Source of the DNA: an uncultured Pelagibacteraceae bacterium
GTDB lineage: Bacteria > Pseudomonadota > Alphaproteobacteria > Pelagibacterales > Pelagibacteraceae
DNA length: 64,000 nt
Direction: 5' to 3'
Assembly: GCA_902517745.1 (NCBI GenBank)
Contig: CABYDS010000001.1
Span: 182,316-246,315, forward strand
The notes beneath the pieces are model-generated. The model made no database searches and was not told the DNA's origin. It was given only the letters and a program-made list of their open reading frames with translations. Position numbers and translations under genes: made by a program. Below are positions 9,487 through 18,760 of this stretch, piece after piece (within the stretch, counting starts at the first letter, position 1; every line of letters starts with the position of its first letter).

Positions 9487-11087
9487 CTTCTACTATCCTC
9501 AATTATCATATCAGCTGCTTTTTCCGCAATCATTATTGTCGGTGCATTTGTATTTCCTGATGTGATATGAGGCATAACAGAGGCATCTACAACCCTTAAA
9601 TTTTCTAGTCCGTGAGCGACTAATCGATCGTTAACAACAGCATTTTCGTCTTTACCCATTCTACATGTGCTTACTGGATGGAAAATAGTATTCGCAAATT
9701 TTCCAGCTTCTGTTGCTAATTCTTCATTGTCTGTAATATTGATTCCCGGTCTAAGCTCTTCAGGTTGATAATCTTTATAAGCTTTAGAATCCATAACAAT
9801 TTTTCTTACAATCTTTAAAGCTTTTCCAGCAATTTCACGATCTTCATCAGTTGATAAATAATTCATTTTTATTTTTGGTGAAACTCTGGTGTCTGGAGAT
9901 TTTAATTCAATAGACCCTCTACTTGTTGGTCTTACATTTGTAATTGTTGGAGTGAACGCTGGAAATTTATGTAAAGCTGATTTTCCTAAAAGATCAGTAC
10001 TTGCTGGTGAAATATGAAATTGAAGATTTGGAGTTTCTAAATGTTCATCACTTTTAACAAAACCACAAACATAACTAGCTCCAACTGTTAAAGGTCCTTT
10101 TCTTAAGAGAAGAAACTTCAAACCAGACAACATTTTTTTAGTAAAACTGTAGTAAATATCATTTAAAGTTTCTAAATTTTTAATTTTATAAACAGGTCTT
10201 AACATTAAATGATCAGTTAGATTTCTTCCGACTCCTTGGTGATCTTTTAAAACATTAATATTGTTTTCTTTTAGAAGTTCTCCTGGACCAATTCCTGATG
10301 CTTGTAATATATGGGGTGAACCAATTGTACCTGCGCTTAATATAATTTCTTTATTAGTCTCAACAGAAAATTCTTTTCCATCTATCCAATAATTTACTTT
10401 TTTTGCTTTATTATTTTCAAATTCTATATTTTTAATATGAGCCTTAGTAATAATTTTTAAATTTTTTCTGCTCTTAACTGGATTTAAGTAACCTACAGCT
10501 GTACTGCATCTAAAGCCATTTTTAATTGTGAATGGAAAATATCCCATTCCCTCATTATCACCGTTGTTAAAATCATCAGTTCTTTTATAACCATGCTCTT
10601 CTGCAGCCTCTAAAAATAGATCAAGAACTTTAAATGTTGCTCTAATTTTCTCAACTGCAATAGGTCCTCCAGAACCGTGAAATTCATTTTCTCCAAATTG
10701 AAAATCTTCAGACTTTTTAAAATAGGGTAGAACATCATCCCATGACCAACCAACATTACCTAGTTGTCTCCAATAATTATAATCATTTGATTGGCCTCTA
10801 ATATAAAGCATTCCATTAATAGATGAGCTTCCACCAAGTGTTTTACCTCTAGGATAAACCATTTGTCTGTTATCGCAGTTTGGCTCTTTTTCTGTATTAA
10901 AACACCAGTCAGTATCTGGATTGTGCATGGTTTTAAAATAACCACCTGGAATATGGATCCATGGATTTGTGTCTTTACCACCAGCTTCAAGTAAAAGAAC
11001 TTTAGTATCAGGATTTGCTGTTAATCTATTAGCTAAGACACAGCCTGCGGATCCTGCACCAATAATTATGTAATCAAATTTATCCAT
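9483..11087 (-). CDS. GMC-family (choline dehydrogenase-like) FAD oxidoreductase
   Basis: ORF 534 aa; DYIIIGAGSAGCVLANRL, YPRGKTLGGSSSINGMLYIRG, HPVSTCRMG, SGNTNAPTIMIAEKAAD. Substrate not assignable. Confidence 0.9.
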   Translation of the reverse strand: MDKFDYIIIGAGSAGCVLANRLTANPDTKVLLLEAGGKDTNPWIHIPGGYFKTMHNPDTDWCFNTEKEPNCDNRQMVYPRGKTLGGSSSINGMLYIRGQSNDYNYWRQLGNVGWSWDDVLPYFKKSEDFQFGENEFHGSGGPIAVEKIRATFKVLDLFLEAAEEHGYKRTDDFNNGDNEGMGYFPFTIKNGFRCSTAVGYLNPVKSRKNLKIITKAHIKNIEFENNKAKKVNYWIDGKEFSVETNKEIILSAGTIGSPHILQASGIGPGELLKENNINVLKDHQGVGRNLTDHLMLRPVYKIKNLETLNDIYYSFTKKMLSGLKFLLLRKGPLTVGASYVCGFVKSDEHLETPNLQFHISPASTDLLGKSALHKFPAFTPTITNVRPTSRGSIELKSPDTRVSPKIKMNYLSTDEDREIAGKALKIVRKIVMDSKAYKDYQPEELRPGINITDNEELATEAGKFANTIFHPVSTCRMGKDENAVVNDRLVAHGLENLRVVDASVMPHITSGNTNAPTIMIAEKAADMIIEDSRR

Positions 11088-11222
11088 ATTTTTTATAAAT
11101 AATCTTTAATGAATATTTAATGATTTTAAACATTTTTCTCATAAAAACGTCGAAATGACACTTGTATGTGCCTTTGATTTTTGAGAGGATCTTCACATTA
11201 TAAATAAAAAGAGAGGGATATA

Positions 11223-12320
11223 ATGAAAAAAATCGTTTCAGCGTTGTTTGCTGCTTTCTTAGTATTTGGATTTATTTCAAATGCGAATGCTGCAAAAACG
11301 TTAAAGTGTCAGACGGTTATTAGCGCTAAAGGTGATGAAGCGGTAATGTTAAAAGACTTTACTGACAACGTAACAAAACTAACAGGTGGATCTCTAAAAT
11401 TTGAAATTATGCCAGCAGGAACAGTAGTTGGAGTTAAAGAAACTCTTGATGCTGTTGACAAAGGTTTGATTGATTGCGGATTTGCTTGGACTCACTATTG
11501 GTCTGGAGAACATCCAGCTGCTATGTTATTTGGTTCGCCAGTAGCAGGTGGTGGTGTAGGAATTGATAACATCGCTTTCTTATCATGGTTTTTATATGGT
11601 GGTGGAGAACAACTATATGACAGACTTTGGGGAGAAATGAAAAGAGACATTAAAGGTTTCATGCTTCAACCAGTTGGTCCAGAAGCTTTAGGATGGTTCC
11701 CAAGAAAAATCAAAGATATGGATGATTTCAGAACATTTAAGTTCAGAACTCCTCCAGGAATTCCAGGTCAAACTTATAAAGACATTGGAATAGCTTCAGT
11801 TGCAATGGGTGGTGGAGATATTCTTCCAGCATTGGAAGCAGGAACTATTGATGCTGCTGAGTGGTGTTGTCCTCAACCAGATAAAGTGTTTGGTATACAT
11901 AAAGTATTAAAACACTATTATCTACAAGGTTTGCACCAAGTAGTCGTAAATGCTGACTTTTACTTAAATAAAAGCACTTACGATAAATTCACTGACCATG
12001 AGAAATTTTCAATGAAGATGGCTGCTGATGCATCGTTGATGAGAGCTTTAGCTTACAGAATCAACACGAATGGATTAGCACTTAAAGATCTAACTGAAAA
12101 TCATGGTGTGATACTTGAAGATACACCAGCTGATTATTTCCCAGCTTATATGGCTGCAGCGAAAGCAACTTTAGAGAAAAATGCAAAAGAAAACGCATTC
12201 TTTAAAGAAGTTTATGACTCAATGATAAGCTTTGCTAATACTGCTGTACCATTCTGGTCTGGTGCACAAACATCGAATGCTAAGCTAGGAATGGCTTATG
12301 CTAATTCGTTAAAGAAATAA
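11223..12320 (+). CDS. TRAP transporter solute-binding subunit (DctP-type)
   Basis: ORF 365 aa; signal peptide, FKFRTPPGIPGQTYKDIGIASVAMGGGDILPALEAGTIDAAEWCC typical of the DctP fold; followed by DctQ and DctM. Confidence 0.9.
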   Translation: MKKIVSALFAAFLVFGFISNANAAKTLKCQTVISAKGDEAVMLKDFTDNVTKLTGGSLKFEIMPAGTVVGVKETLDAVDKGLIDCGFAWTHYWSGEHPAAMLFGSPVAGGGVGIDNIAFLSWFLYGGGEQLYDRLWGEMKRDIKGFMLQPVGPEALGWFPRKIKDMDDFRTFKFRTPPGIPGQTYKDIGIASVAMGGGDILPALEAGTIDAAEWCCPQPDKVFGIHKVLKHYYLQGLHQVVVNADFYLNKSTYDKFTDHEKFSMKMAADASLMRALAYRINTNGLALKDLTENHGVILEDTPADYFPAYMAAAKATLEKNAKENAFFKEVYDSMISFANTAVPFWSGAQTSNAKLGMAYANSLKK

Positions 12321-12331
12321 ATAAAGTTATT

Positions 12332-12362
12332 AAGCGGGCTTTTATGAGCCCGCTTTTTTTTT
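12332..12362 (+). terminator. Intrinsic terminator between dctP and dctQ
   Basis: AAGCGGGCT (12332-12340) / loop TTTATG / AGCCCGCTT (12347-12355): perfect 9-bp stem followed by a T run to 12362. Confidence 0.95.
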
Positions 12363-12373
12363 CAAAAAATTAT

Positions 12374-12979
12374 ATGTCGGATAATCCAAAGTTAGATATT
12401 TCAGATGAAATGATAGCCGAAAGGCGATCAGGATCTGGAAAGATGCCTGATGATATGTCAACTTGGATGGCTAAAACTATAGTTAACATAGACAAATTTA
12501 GTAAATTAATAGGAAACATTGTTTGCTGGATTACGATCCCACTAATGCTTGGGATGGTTTATGAAGTTTTAGCAAGAAAATTATTTTTAGCTCCTACAAT
12601 CTGGGCTTATGATATGAGCAGATTTTTTTATGGAGCATTATTTATGTTAGGAGCAGGATACGCTCTTTCAAAAGGTGTTCATATTAGAGCAGATTTTTTA
12701 TATAGAAATTTTAAAGTTAAAACTCAAGGCAGAATAGACTTTTGGCTTTACTTATTATTTTATTTTCCAGGATTAATAGTCTTTTTGTATATGACAACAG
12801 GTTTCGTCCAAGAAAGTATAATGAGAAACGAAAGAGGGATGGATACAACATGGATGCCATATATGTGGCCAATAAAATCTTGTCTATGGATTGGAATTGT
12901 TTTTCTTCTTATTCAAGGTATTTCAGAACTTTTAAAAAGCTATTACGCAGCCGTCAAAGGTAAATGGCCAGGTAGTTAA
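12374..12979 (+). CDS. TRAP transporter small membrane subunit (DctQ-type); start moved from the track's 12344
   Basis: The ORF-track start ATG 12344 lies in the loop of the terminator hairpin; next in-frame ATG is 12374 (MSDNPKLDISDEM). Four-TM DctQ-like sequence. Confidence 0.85.
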   Translation: MSDNPKLDISDEMIAERRSGSGKMPDDMSTWMAKTIVNIDKFSKLIGNIVCWITIPLMLGMVYEVLARKLFLAPTIWAYDMSRFFYGALFMLGAGYALSKGVHIRADFLYRNFKVKTQGRIDFWLYLLFYFPGLIVFLYMTTGFVQESIMRNERGMDTTWMPYMWPIKSCLWIGIVFLLIQGISELLKSYYAAVKGKWPGS

Positions 12980-14316
12980 TGCTTTCACATTTAATAGACC
13001 CAGCAATTTTAGGTTTCATACTTATTGGTGTGATGTTGTTTGCAATATTTATAGGTTTCCCAATTTCATTTACTCTTATTTTTTTAGGTTTTGTTTTTGG
13101 TTATTTGGGTTTTGGAAAATTAGTTTTCTATTTAATGACACTACAATTTTCGATGGTAATGACCGAACAAACTCTCGCAGCTGTCCCCTTATTTGTATTT
13201 ATGGGAATAATGATGGAACAAGCAGGTTTAATGGAGAGATTATTCTCAGCTTTCCAAATGATGTTGGCAAGAGTTAGAGGCTCTTTATATTATGCAGTTT
13301 TATTTGTTTCGGTAATATTTGCAGCTGCTACAGGAATAGTTGGTGCATCAGTTACAATTCTTGGAATTATGGCTGCAAAATCAATGAACAGGTCTAATTA
13401 TGATGTAAAATTAGCTGCTGGTACAATTACTGCTGGAGGAACTTTAGGTATTTTAATTCCTCCAAGTATTATGCTTGTAGTTATGGGTCCAATTATGGAA
13501 ATTCCCGTAACTGATTTATTCGCAGCTGCAATAGTTCCAGGAATATTATTGGCATGCTTATATGCTGCATACACAACATTCAGATGTATGATGAACCCAA
13601 AATTAGGTCCACCCATACCAGAAGAATTAAGAACAACAGATTTAAAAAAATTATGGCTAGAATTTTTTTTAGGATTAGTTCCACCTGCTGCTTTAGTATT
13701 TGCTGCATTAGGAAGCATTTTATTTGGATTTGCTACTCCAACAGAGGCTGCAGGATGTGGAGCAGGTGGTGCATTATTGCTTTCTTTAGCTTACAGAAAA
13801 TTAACATTAAAAAAATTACAAGATGCTTTAGTTAAAACTCTAGAGATTTCTGCATTAATTATGGTTTTAGTTGCTGCTTCTAATTTCTTCGGAGCAGTGT
13901 TTGCAAGATTAGGAACCCCAATGGTTTTAACAGATTTTCTATTATCACTTGAGATGAATAAATATTTAATCTTAGGAATAATCATGATTATGATTTTTCT
14001 TTTAGGATGGCCACTAGAGTGGGTACCTATTGTTATGATAGTTGTTCCTATTATTTTACCATTAGTTGAAGCATTAGGATTTAATTTAACTTGGTTTGCA
14101 ATTCTTGTTGCTGTTAATTTGCAAACCGCCTGGCTCTCACCCCCCGTAGCGTTATCTGCTTATTTTTTAAAAGGAGTAGTTCCAAGTTGGGATTTAAAAG
14201 ATATTTATCTTGGAATGATGCAGTTCATGGTATTACAGATAATTGGATTAATTATAATCATAGCGTATCCAAAAATAGTACTATGGTTGCCAACTCTCTT
14301 ATATGGACAGCAGTAA
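12979..14316 (+). CDS. TRAP transporter large permease (DctM-type)
   Basis: ORF 445 aa; AAATGIVGASVTILGIMAAKSM, GGTLGILIPPSIMLVVMGP, FGFATPTEAAG. Confidence 0.95.
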   Translation: MLSHLIDPAILGFILIGVMLFAIFIGFPISFTLIFLGFVFGYLGFGKLVFYLMTLQFSMVMTEQTLAAVPLFVFMGIMMEQAGLMERLFSAFQMMLARVRGSLYYAVLFVSVIFAAATGIVGASVTILGIMAAKSMNRSNYDVKLAAGTITAGGTLGILIPPSIMLVVMGPIMEIPVTDLFAAAIVPGILLACLYAAYTTFRCMMNPKLGPPIPEELRTTDLKKLWLEFFLGLVPPAALVFAALGSILFGFATPTEAAGCGAGGALLLSLAYRKLTLKKLQDALVKTLEISALIMVLVAASNFFGAVFARLGTPMVLTDFLLSLEMNKYLILGIIMIMIFLLGWPLEWVPIVMIVVPIILPLVEALGFNLTWFAILVAVNLQTAWLSPPVALSAYFLKGVVPSWDLKDIYLGMMQFMVLQIIGLIIIIAYPKIVLWLPTLLYGQQ

Positions 14317-14338
14317 ATAATTGATTAATATCGTCTAA

Positions 14339-15793
14339 GTGAATCAGAGCGAAAAATTTCAATTAAGGAATTGGGAACTAGTTTCAATAAATCCTAATAA
14401 TCGAGACTGGAGTTGGAAAAATTACTTTAACTTTTGGGCTATAAATATTCAAACAATTGTTGGGTTCTCTTTAATATCAGCTTTATATTTATTTTATGAT
14501 CTAAATTTTTTTGTTGTCTTAACAGGATCATTGCTAGCAGGATTATTAGTATTCTTTTTTGCTAACATCATTGGAAAAATTTCTCAAAGTAGTGGATTAA
14601 GTTTTCCAGCAATTCTTAGACTTTCAATGGGTTTTACAGGAGCGAGATATGTAGGAATGATCAGAGGATTAGTTGGTTTATTCATGTTTGGTGTACAAAC
14701 ATTTTTTATATCAAAATCACTAGGTTATATTGCAAGGATCATCATATTTAAAATTGATAATCAACTTTTGCAGAATGAAATATTTTTATTATTCTTTTTT
14801 GGCTTGAATTTAATTGATTGGGTTTGTTTATTCTTAACATTAATATTTCAATACATTCTTTTTACAAAAGGACAGAATTTTCTAAAATCATTTATTAATT
14901 TTTCAGGTCTTTCAATATATTTAGGGCTATCTGTTTTATTAATTGTTATTTTATCTGAGTATTACAATGAACTCCTAAATGGAATAAAACTAAGCTTAGT
15001 CTTTAGCAATTTTGCAATTCAGTCAAATATTGCTCCAATAATTTCAATCACAGGAACTTTATTTGCTTATTTTGCTATAGTTCTCCTCACATTTGGTGAT
15101 TTTTCTAGATACTCAATGAATTATAAAGAGATGACCAAAGGAAACTTAAGTATAATATTAAATTTAATATTCTTTTCTTTTTTCTCTGTTTTGATCACTT
15201 TAGGTTCAGATATTATTCTCACCAGTAAAGGATTAAACGCTTCAAGTATACTTACAAATCCAAATGACATAGTCGGTAAATTTAATAATAATTTTTTAAC
15301 TTTCTTTTGTTTGATATTTATTATTATCTCTTCGTTATCAACTAATTTGATAGCAAATTATATTCCTTCGCAAAATACATTGATAAATTTTTTCCCGAAC
15401 TCTTTAACGTTAAAAAAAACAGGAATTGTAATATCAATTGTTGGATTAATTATTTCAACATTTTGGCTTTCAATTTTCAGTAAAGCTAATGTTTTGATAT
15501 TTGTTGAAGCTGTAGCTACGACTTTTGGCCCAATTTTTGGAGTATTGGTTGCAGATTATTACTTGTTTAAAAAACAACAAATTAATCACAAAGAGCTTTT
15601 TTATCCTAAAGAACATACAGAATATATTTACAGTAACGGTTGGAACCTCAAAGCATTGTATGCTCTTTTAATTGGATCAATATTTTCATTATCATCTTTG
15701 CTGAATGAAAACTTTATACAATATCAATCTTTTGGTTGGATTATTGGAGCATTCGCATCTTATTTAGTATATTATTTATTAAATAATAAGTAA
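14339..15793 (+). CDS. NCS1-family nucleobase/cation symporter (cytosine/allantoin permease-like)
   Basis: ORF 484 aa, GTG start; NWELVSINPNNRDWSWKNYFNFWA, SFPAILRLSMGFTGARY, LLTFGDFSRYSMNYKEM typical of NCS1. Confidence 0.85.
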   Translation: MNQSEKFQLRNWELVSINPNNRDWSWKNYFNFWAINIQTIVGFSLISALYLFYDLNFFVVLTGSLLAGLLVFFFANIIGKISQSSGLSFPAILRLSMGFTGARYVGMIRGLVGLFMFGVQTFFISKSLGYIARIIIFKIDNQLLQNEIFLLFFFGLNLIDWVCLFLTLIFQYILFTKGQNFLKSFINFSGLSIYLGLSVLLIVILSEYYNELLNGIKLSLVFSNFAIQSNIAPIISITGTLFAYFAIVLLTFGDFSRYSMNYKEMTKGNLSIILNLIFFSFFSVLITLGSDIILTSKGLNASSILTNPNDIVGKFNNNFLTFFCLIFIIISSLSTNLIANYIPSQNTLINFFPNSLTLKKTGIVISIVGLIISTFWLSIFSKANVLIFVEAVATTFGPIFGVLVADYYLFKKQQINHKELFYPKEHTEYIYSNGWNLKALYALLIGSIFSLSSLLNENFIQYQSFGWIIGAFASYLVYYLLNNK

Positions 15794-15795
15794 TC

Positions 15796-16800
15796 ATGAA
15801 AGCGCTTGTTTATACTGGTGTAGAAGAAATGGAATTTAGGGAGGAAAAAGAACCTTCTGAAAAACCTGGAGAAAGTATTCTTAAAGTTCATGCATCAGGT
15901 ATATGTGGCTCAGATATGCATGCTTACCACGGAAAAGATGAGAGAAGAATCCCACCGTTAATTTTAGGTCATGAAGTTAGTGGTCAAATAATTAACGGTA
16001 AGCTTAAAGATCAAATTTCAGTTCTTAACCCATTAATAACTTGTAGAAATTGTGAATACTGCAAAAGCGGAAGAGAACATTTATGTCCAGATAGAGTTCT
16101 TCTAGGAATGAATAGACCTTATGAAAGGCAAGGTGCATTTGCAGAACTCATTACAGTTCCAGATCACAATATTTTCAAAGTTCCTGAAAAACTTGATGTA
16201 AAAGAGGCTGCAGTTGCAGAACCAACAGCAGTTTCATATCATGCAGTATTATTAGCTGTAGATGCATCAAAAAAACCATTAAATGAATGTAGAACGCTTG
16301 TTCAGGGTGGTGGAGCAATTGGTCTTTTGTGTGCATTAATTTTATCCAAGATCCAAGGTAATACAAATTTGACAATTTCTGATCCTAATCAAAAAAGACT
16401 AAATGAATGCTCAAAATATGTAGATGCAAAAACAGTGTCACCAGATCATAACGATATTAAAGAGAGCAGCTTTGATTTAGTTTTTGATACTGTTGGACTC
16501 GAAGTTTCACGACAACAGGCAATCAGTGTAGTAAAACCAGGAGGAATAATAGTTCATATCGGACTAACTCAGCCTGCAGGATCTTTTAATTTCAGAAAAG
16601 CAACTCTTCAAGAAGTCACTTTTATTGGGACTTATTGTTACACAAACAAAGAATTTGGAGAAACCATTGATATTTTAACTAATAACAAGCTAGGGAAGAT
16701 AGAGTGGATTGAGTACAGAAATCTTAAAGATGGGTGGGGAGCTTTTAAAGAAATTCATGATGGAACCTGTTCGTCCCCAAAGATAGTGCTTCTGCCTTAA
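15796..16800 (+). CDS. Zinc-dependent alcohol/polyol dehydrogenase (MDR family)
   Basis: ORF 334 aa; GICGSDMHAYHGKDERRIPPLILGHEVSG, four-Cys zinc region CRNCEYCKSGREHLC. Confidence 0.9.
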   Translation: MKALVYTGVEEMEFREEKEPSEKPGESILKVHASGICGSDMHAYHGKDERRIPPLILGHEVSGQIINGKLKDQISVLNPLITCRNCEYCKSGREHLCPDRVLLGMNRPYERQGAFAELITVPDHNIFKVPEKLDVKEAAVAEPTAVSYHAVLLAVDASKKPLNECRTLVQGGGAIGLLCALILSKIQGNTNLTISDPNQKRLNECSKYVDAKTVSPDHNDIKESSFDLVFDTVGLEVSRQQAISVVKPGGIIVHIGLTQPAGSFNFRKATLQEVTFIGTYCYTNKEFGETIDILTNNKLGKIEWIEYRNLKDGWGAFKEIHDGTCSSPKIVLLP

Positions 16801-16928
16801 ATTCTTGGTTTTTTAAGAGGTACTAATACCTTTTTTTCTCCAAATTTTTCAGAATTTTTTGAAATAACAGGTGCGGTTATAATTATAGACCAATAAATCA
16901 TCAAACCAAAAAGAACTGCTAACTTCAT
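16797..16928 (-). CDS. Small putative membrane protein, 43 aa (below the ORF-track cutoff)
   Basis: Manual minus-strand translation: MKLAVLFGLMIYWSIIITAPVISKNSEKFGEKKVLVPLKKPRI*. Hydrophobic N-term, basic C-term, AGAAG Shine-Dalgarno-like sequence just upstream; stop overlaps the convergent dehydrogenase stop. Confidence 0.55.
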   Translation of the reverse strand: MKLAVLFGLMIYWSIIITAPVISKNSEKFGEKKVLVPLKKPRI

Positions 16929-17023
16929 ATCTTCTAAATAGAGAACAATAATGATTTATGCATGTTTAAATAATGTCAAAATTTTGAATTTGAAAATTAT
17001 TTTATCTTTTATATAGAAAGGAC

Positions 17024-17677
17024 ATGTTTAGACTTTTATTTAAATTAATTTTAGTGACAATGTTGTCTCAAACTACCTTGTATGCCGAGGAAGTAAAAGT
17101 ATTTGAGTTTACAGACAAAGAATTATCAGAATTAACAGTTAGAAAAGTAAGAGGGGCAGATAATAAAACGACATATTCAGTTGGATCTAACGAGAATGGC
17201 AATTACTTAAAAGCTATTGCAGATAACGCCGCTTCTGGCCTCGGTAAGGAGATTAAAATTGATTTAAACAAAACCCCTTTCATAAATATTACCTGGAAAA
17301 TTGAGAAAGATATACCAGGGATAGATGAAACAACTAAAAAAGGTCATGACTTTGCAGGAAGAGTGTTCGTCATTAAAAAAACTGGGGCAACACCTTTATC
17401 CAATAGAGCAATAAATTACGTTTTTTCGAGTAATCAAGAAGTTGGAAGCAACTTTCCAAGCCCATATACTAAAAAGTCCATAGATAATGTCCTTGCAACC
17501 ACCAAAACAAACTTAAATGAGTGGGTAACTGTTAAAGCAAATGTTAAAGATGATTTCAAAAAATTCCATAATTTGGATGTTAATGAGCTGGATGGGATAG
17601 CGATCATGTCAGATACAGATAATTCAAAGCAAAAATCAATTACTTATTATCAAAATATCTATTTTTCTTCTCAATAA
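17024..17677 (+). CDS. DUF3047-like secreted protein
   Basis: ORF 217 aa; signal peptide, INITWKIEKDIPG...DFAGRVFVI..NYVFSSN pattern as recalled for DUF3047. Confidence 0.65.
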   Translation: MFRLLFKLILVTMLSQTTLYAEEVKVFEFTDKELSELTVRKVRGADNKTTYSVGSNENGNYLKAIADNAASGLGKEIKIDLNKTPFINITWKIEKDIPGIDETTKKGHDFAGRVFVIKKTGATPLSNRAINYVFSSNQEVGSNFPSPYTKKSIDNVLATTKTNLNEWVTVKANVKDDFKKFHNLDVNELDGIAIMSDTDNSKQKSITYYQNIYFSSQ

Positions 17678-17693
17678 ATTTTATTAATATCAA

Positions 17694-18089
17694 TTGATGA
17701 AAGTATTTAAGTATAATTTAAAAGTATACTATGAGGATACTGATTTTGGTGGAATAGTTTACCACGCAAATTATTTAAAGTACTTTGAAAGAGCAAGATC
17801 TGAGCTTATTTATTCAATAGGATATTCAAATAAAAAGCTATTAAATAAACATAATGTTTTAATAGCTGTAAAAACTTGCAATGTAGACTTTAAAAAACCA
17901 GCAAAATTTGAGGATAAAATTACTGTTTTTACAAAAATTAAATCTAACACTTTAACTACTATTACAATGTCACAAGTGATTAAAAGAAAATCAGATATTT
18001 TATGTGATGCAGAGATTAAATTGGTATCTCTAAATAATTTGGGAAAACCTGTAAAACTTCCAAAAGAACTTATTAATAAACTAAACTAG
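17694..18089 (+). CDS. ybgC: Acyl-CoA thioesterase, YbgC/4-hydroxybenzoyl-CoA thioesterase family
   Basis: ORF 131 aa; YYEDTDFGGIVYHANYLKYFERARSELI hotdog-fold signature. Confidence 0.9.
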   Translation: MMKVFKYNLKVYYEDTDFGGIVYHANYLKYFERARSELIYSIGYSNKKLLNKHNVLIAVKTCNVDFKKPAKFEDKITVFTKIKSNTLTTITMSQVIKRKSDILCDAEIKLVSLNNLGKPVKLPKELINKLN

Positions 18090-18755
18090 TTCTTTCACTT
18101 TTTTAAATAGTTTAGTCATTTGTTTTTCATTAATTCTTCCAGTGTTTACATTTCTTGGACTTGGATGATAACACCCCATTAACAATACATTATTAGGTAA
18201 TTTAAAATATGTTCCATGACCAAATTTTACTCTTTCAGTGTAATCAAAATTTTCTCTATAAAATTTTACACAAGTATCAAAGGCGATTTTTCCTAAAGCT
18301 ACAATTATTTTAAGATTTTTAAGTATTTCAAATTCAGATTTAAAATAACCAAAGCAATTTTTTAACTCTTCATTTAATGGCTTATCTCCTGGAGGGACAC
18401 ACTTTAAAGCTGGTGTTATGAAAGTATTTTTTATTTTTAATCCATCATTTACATGATCTGAATTGCTTTGATTGGCAATTTTTACATTGTGTAAACATTT
18501 ATATAAAAAGTCTGAGGATTTATCGCCTGTAAATACTCTGCCTGTTCTTGTTCCACCATGAGCAGCTGGTGCTAGACCAACAATCATTATTTTTCCATTT
18601 ATATCTCCAAAACCTGTAACTGGTTTTCCCCAATAAGTTTGGTCCATATATTGTTTTCTTTTTTCCGTAGATATTTTTTTTCTAAACCTCACAAGTCTAG
18701 GGCATTTATTACATTTAATTATTGTTTTTTTTAATTTTTCAAATTTAACGGTCAT
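18081..18755 (-). CDS. Uracil-DNA glycosylase, family 5 (UDGb)-like; track start 18788 shortened
   Basis: IMIVGLAPAAHGGTRTGRVFTGDKSSDFLYKCL and MGCYHPSPRNVNTGR motifs; CNKCPRLV cysteines. Met at 18755 avoids the overlap with glpD. Confidence 0.85.
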   Translation of the reverse strand: MTVKFEKLKKTIIKCNKCPRLVRFRKKISTEKRKQYMDQTYWGKPVTGFGDINGKIMIVGLAPAAHGGTRTGRVFTGDKSSDFLYKCLHNVKIANQSNSDHVNDGLKIKNTFITPALKCVPPGDKPLNEELKNCFGYFKSEFEILKNLKIIVALGKIAFDTCVKFYRENFDYTERVKFGHGTYFKLPNNVLLMGCYHPSPRNVNTGRINEKQMTKLFKKVKELV

Positions 18756-18760
18756 TAAGT

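Noticed and set aside
11088-11222. Riboswitch (for example glycine type) upstream of dctP
   Set aside because: GAGAGG and GAGAGGG are present but the remaining conserved riboswitch elements and stems were not found.
12344-12373. N-terminal extension of DctQ (MSPLFFSKNY)
   Set aside because: Start codon is in the loop of an intrinsic terminator; the extension is terminator sequence.
13398-13718. 106-aa minus-strand ORF opposite dctM
   Set aside because: Antisense to a conserved permease; no family motif.
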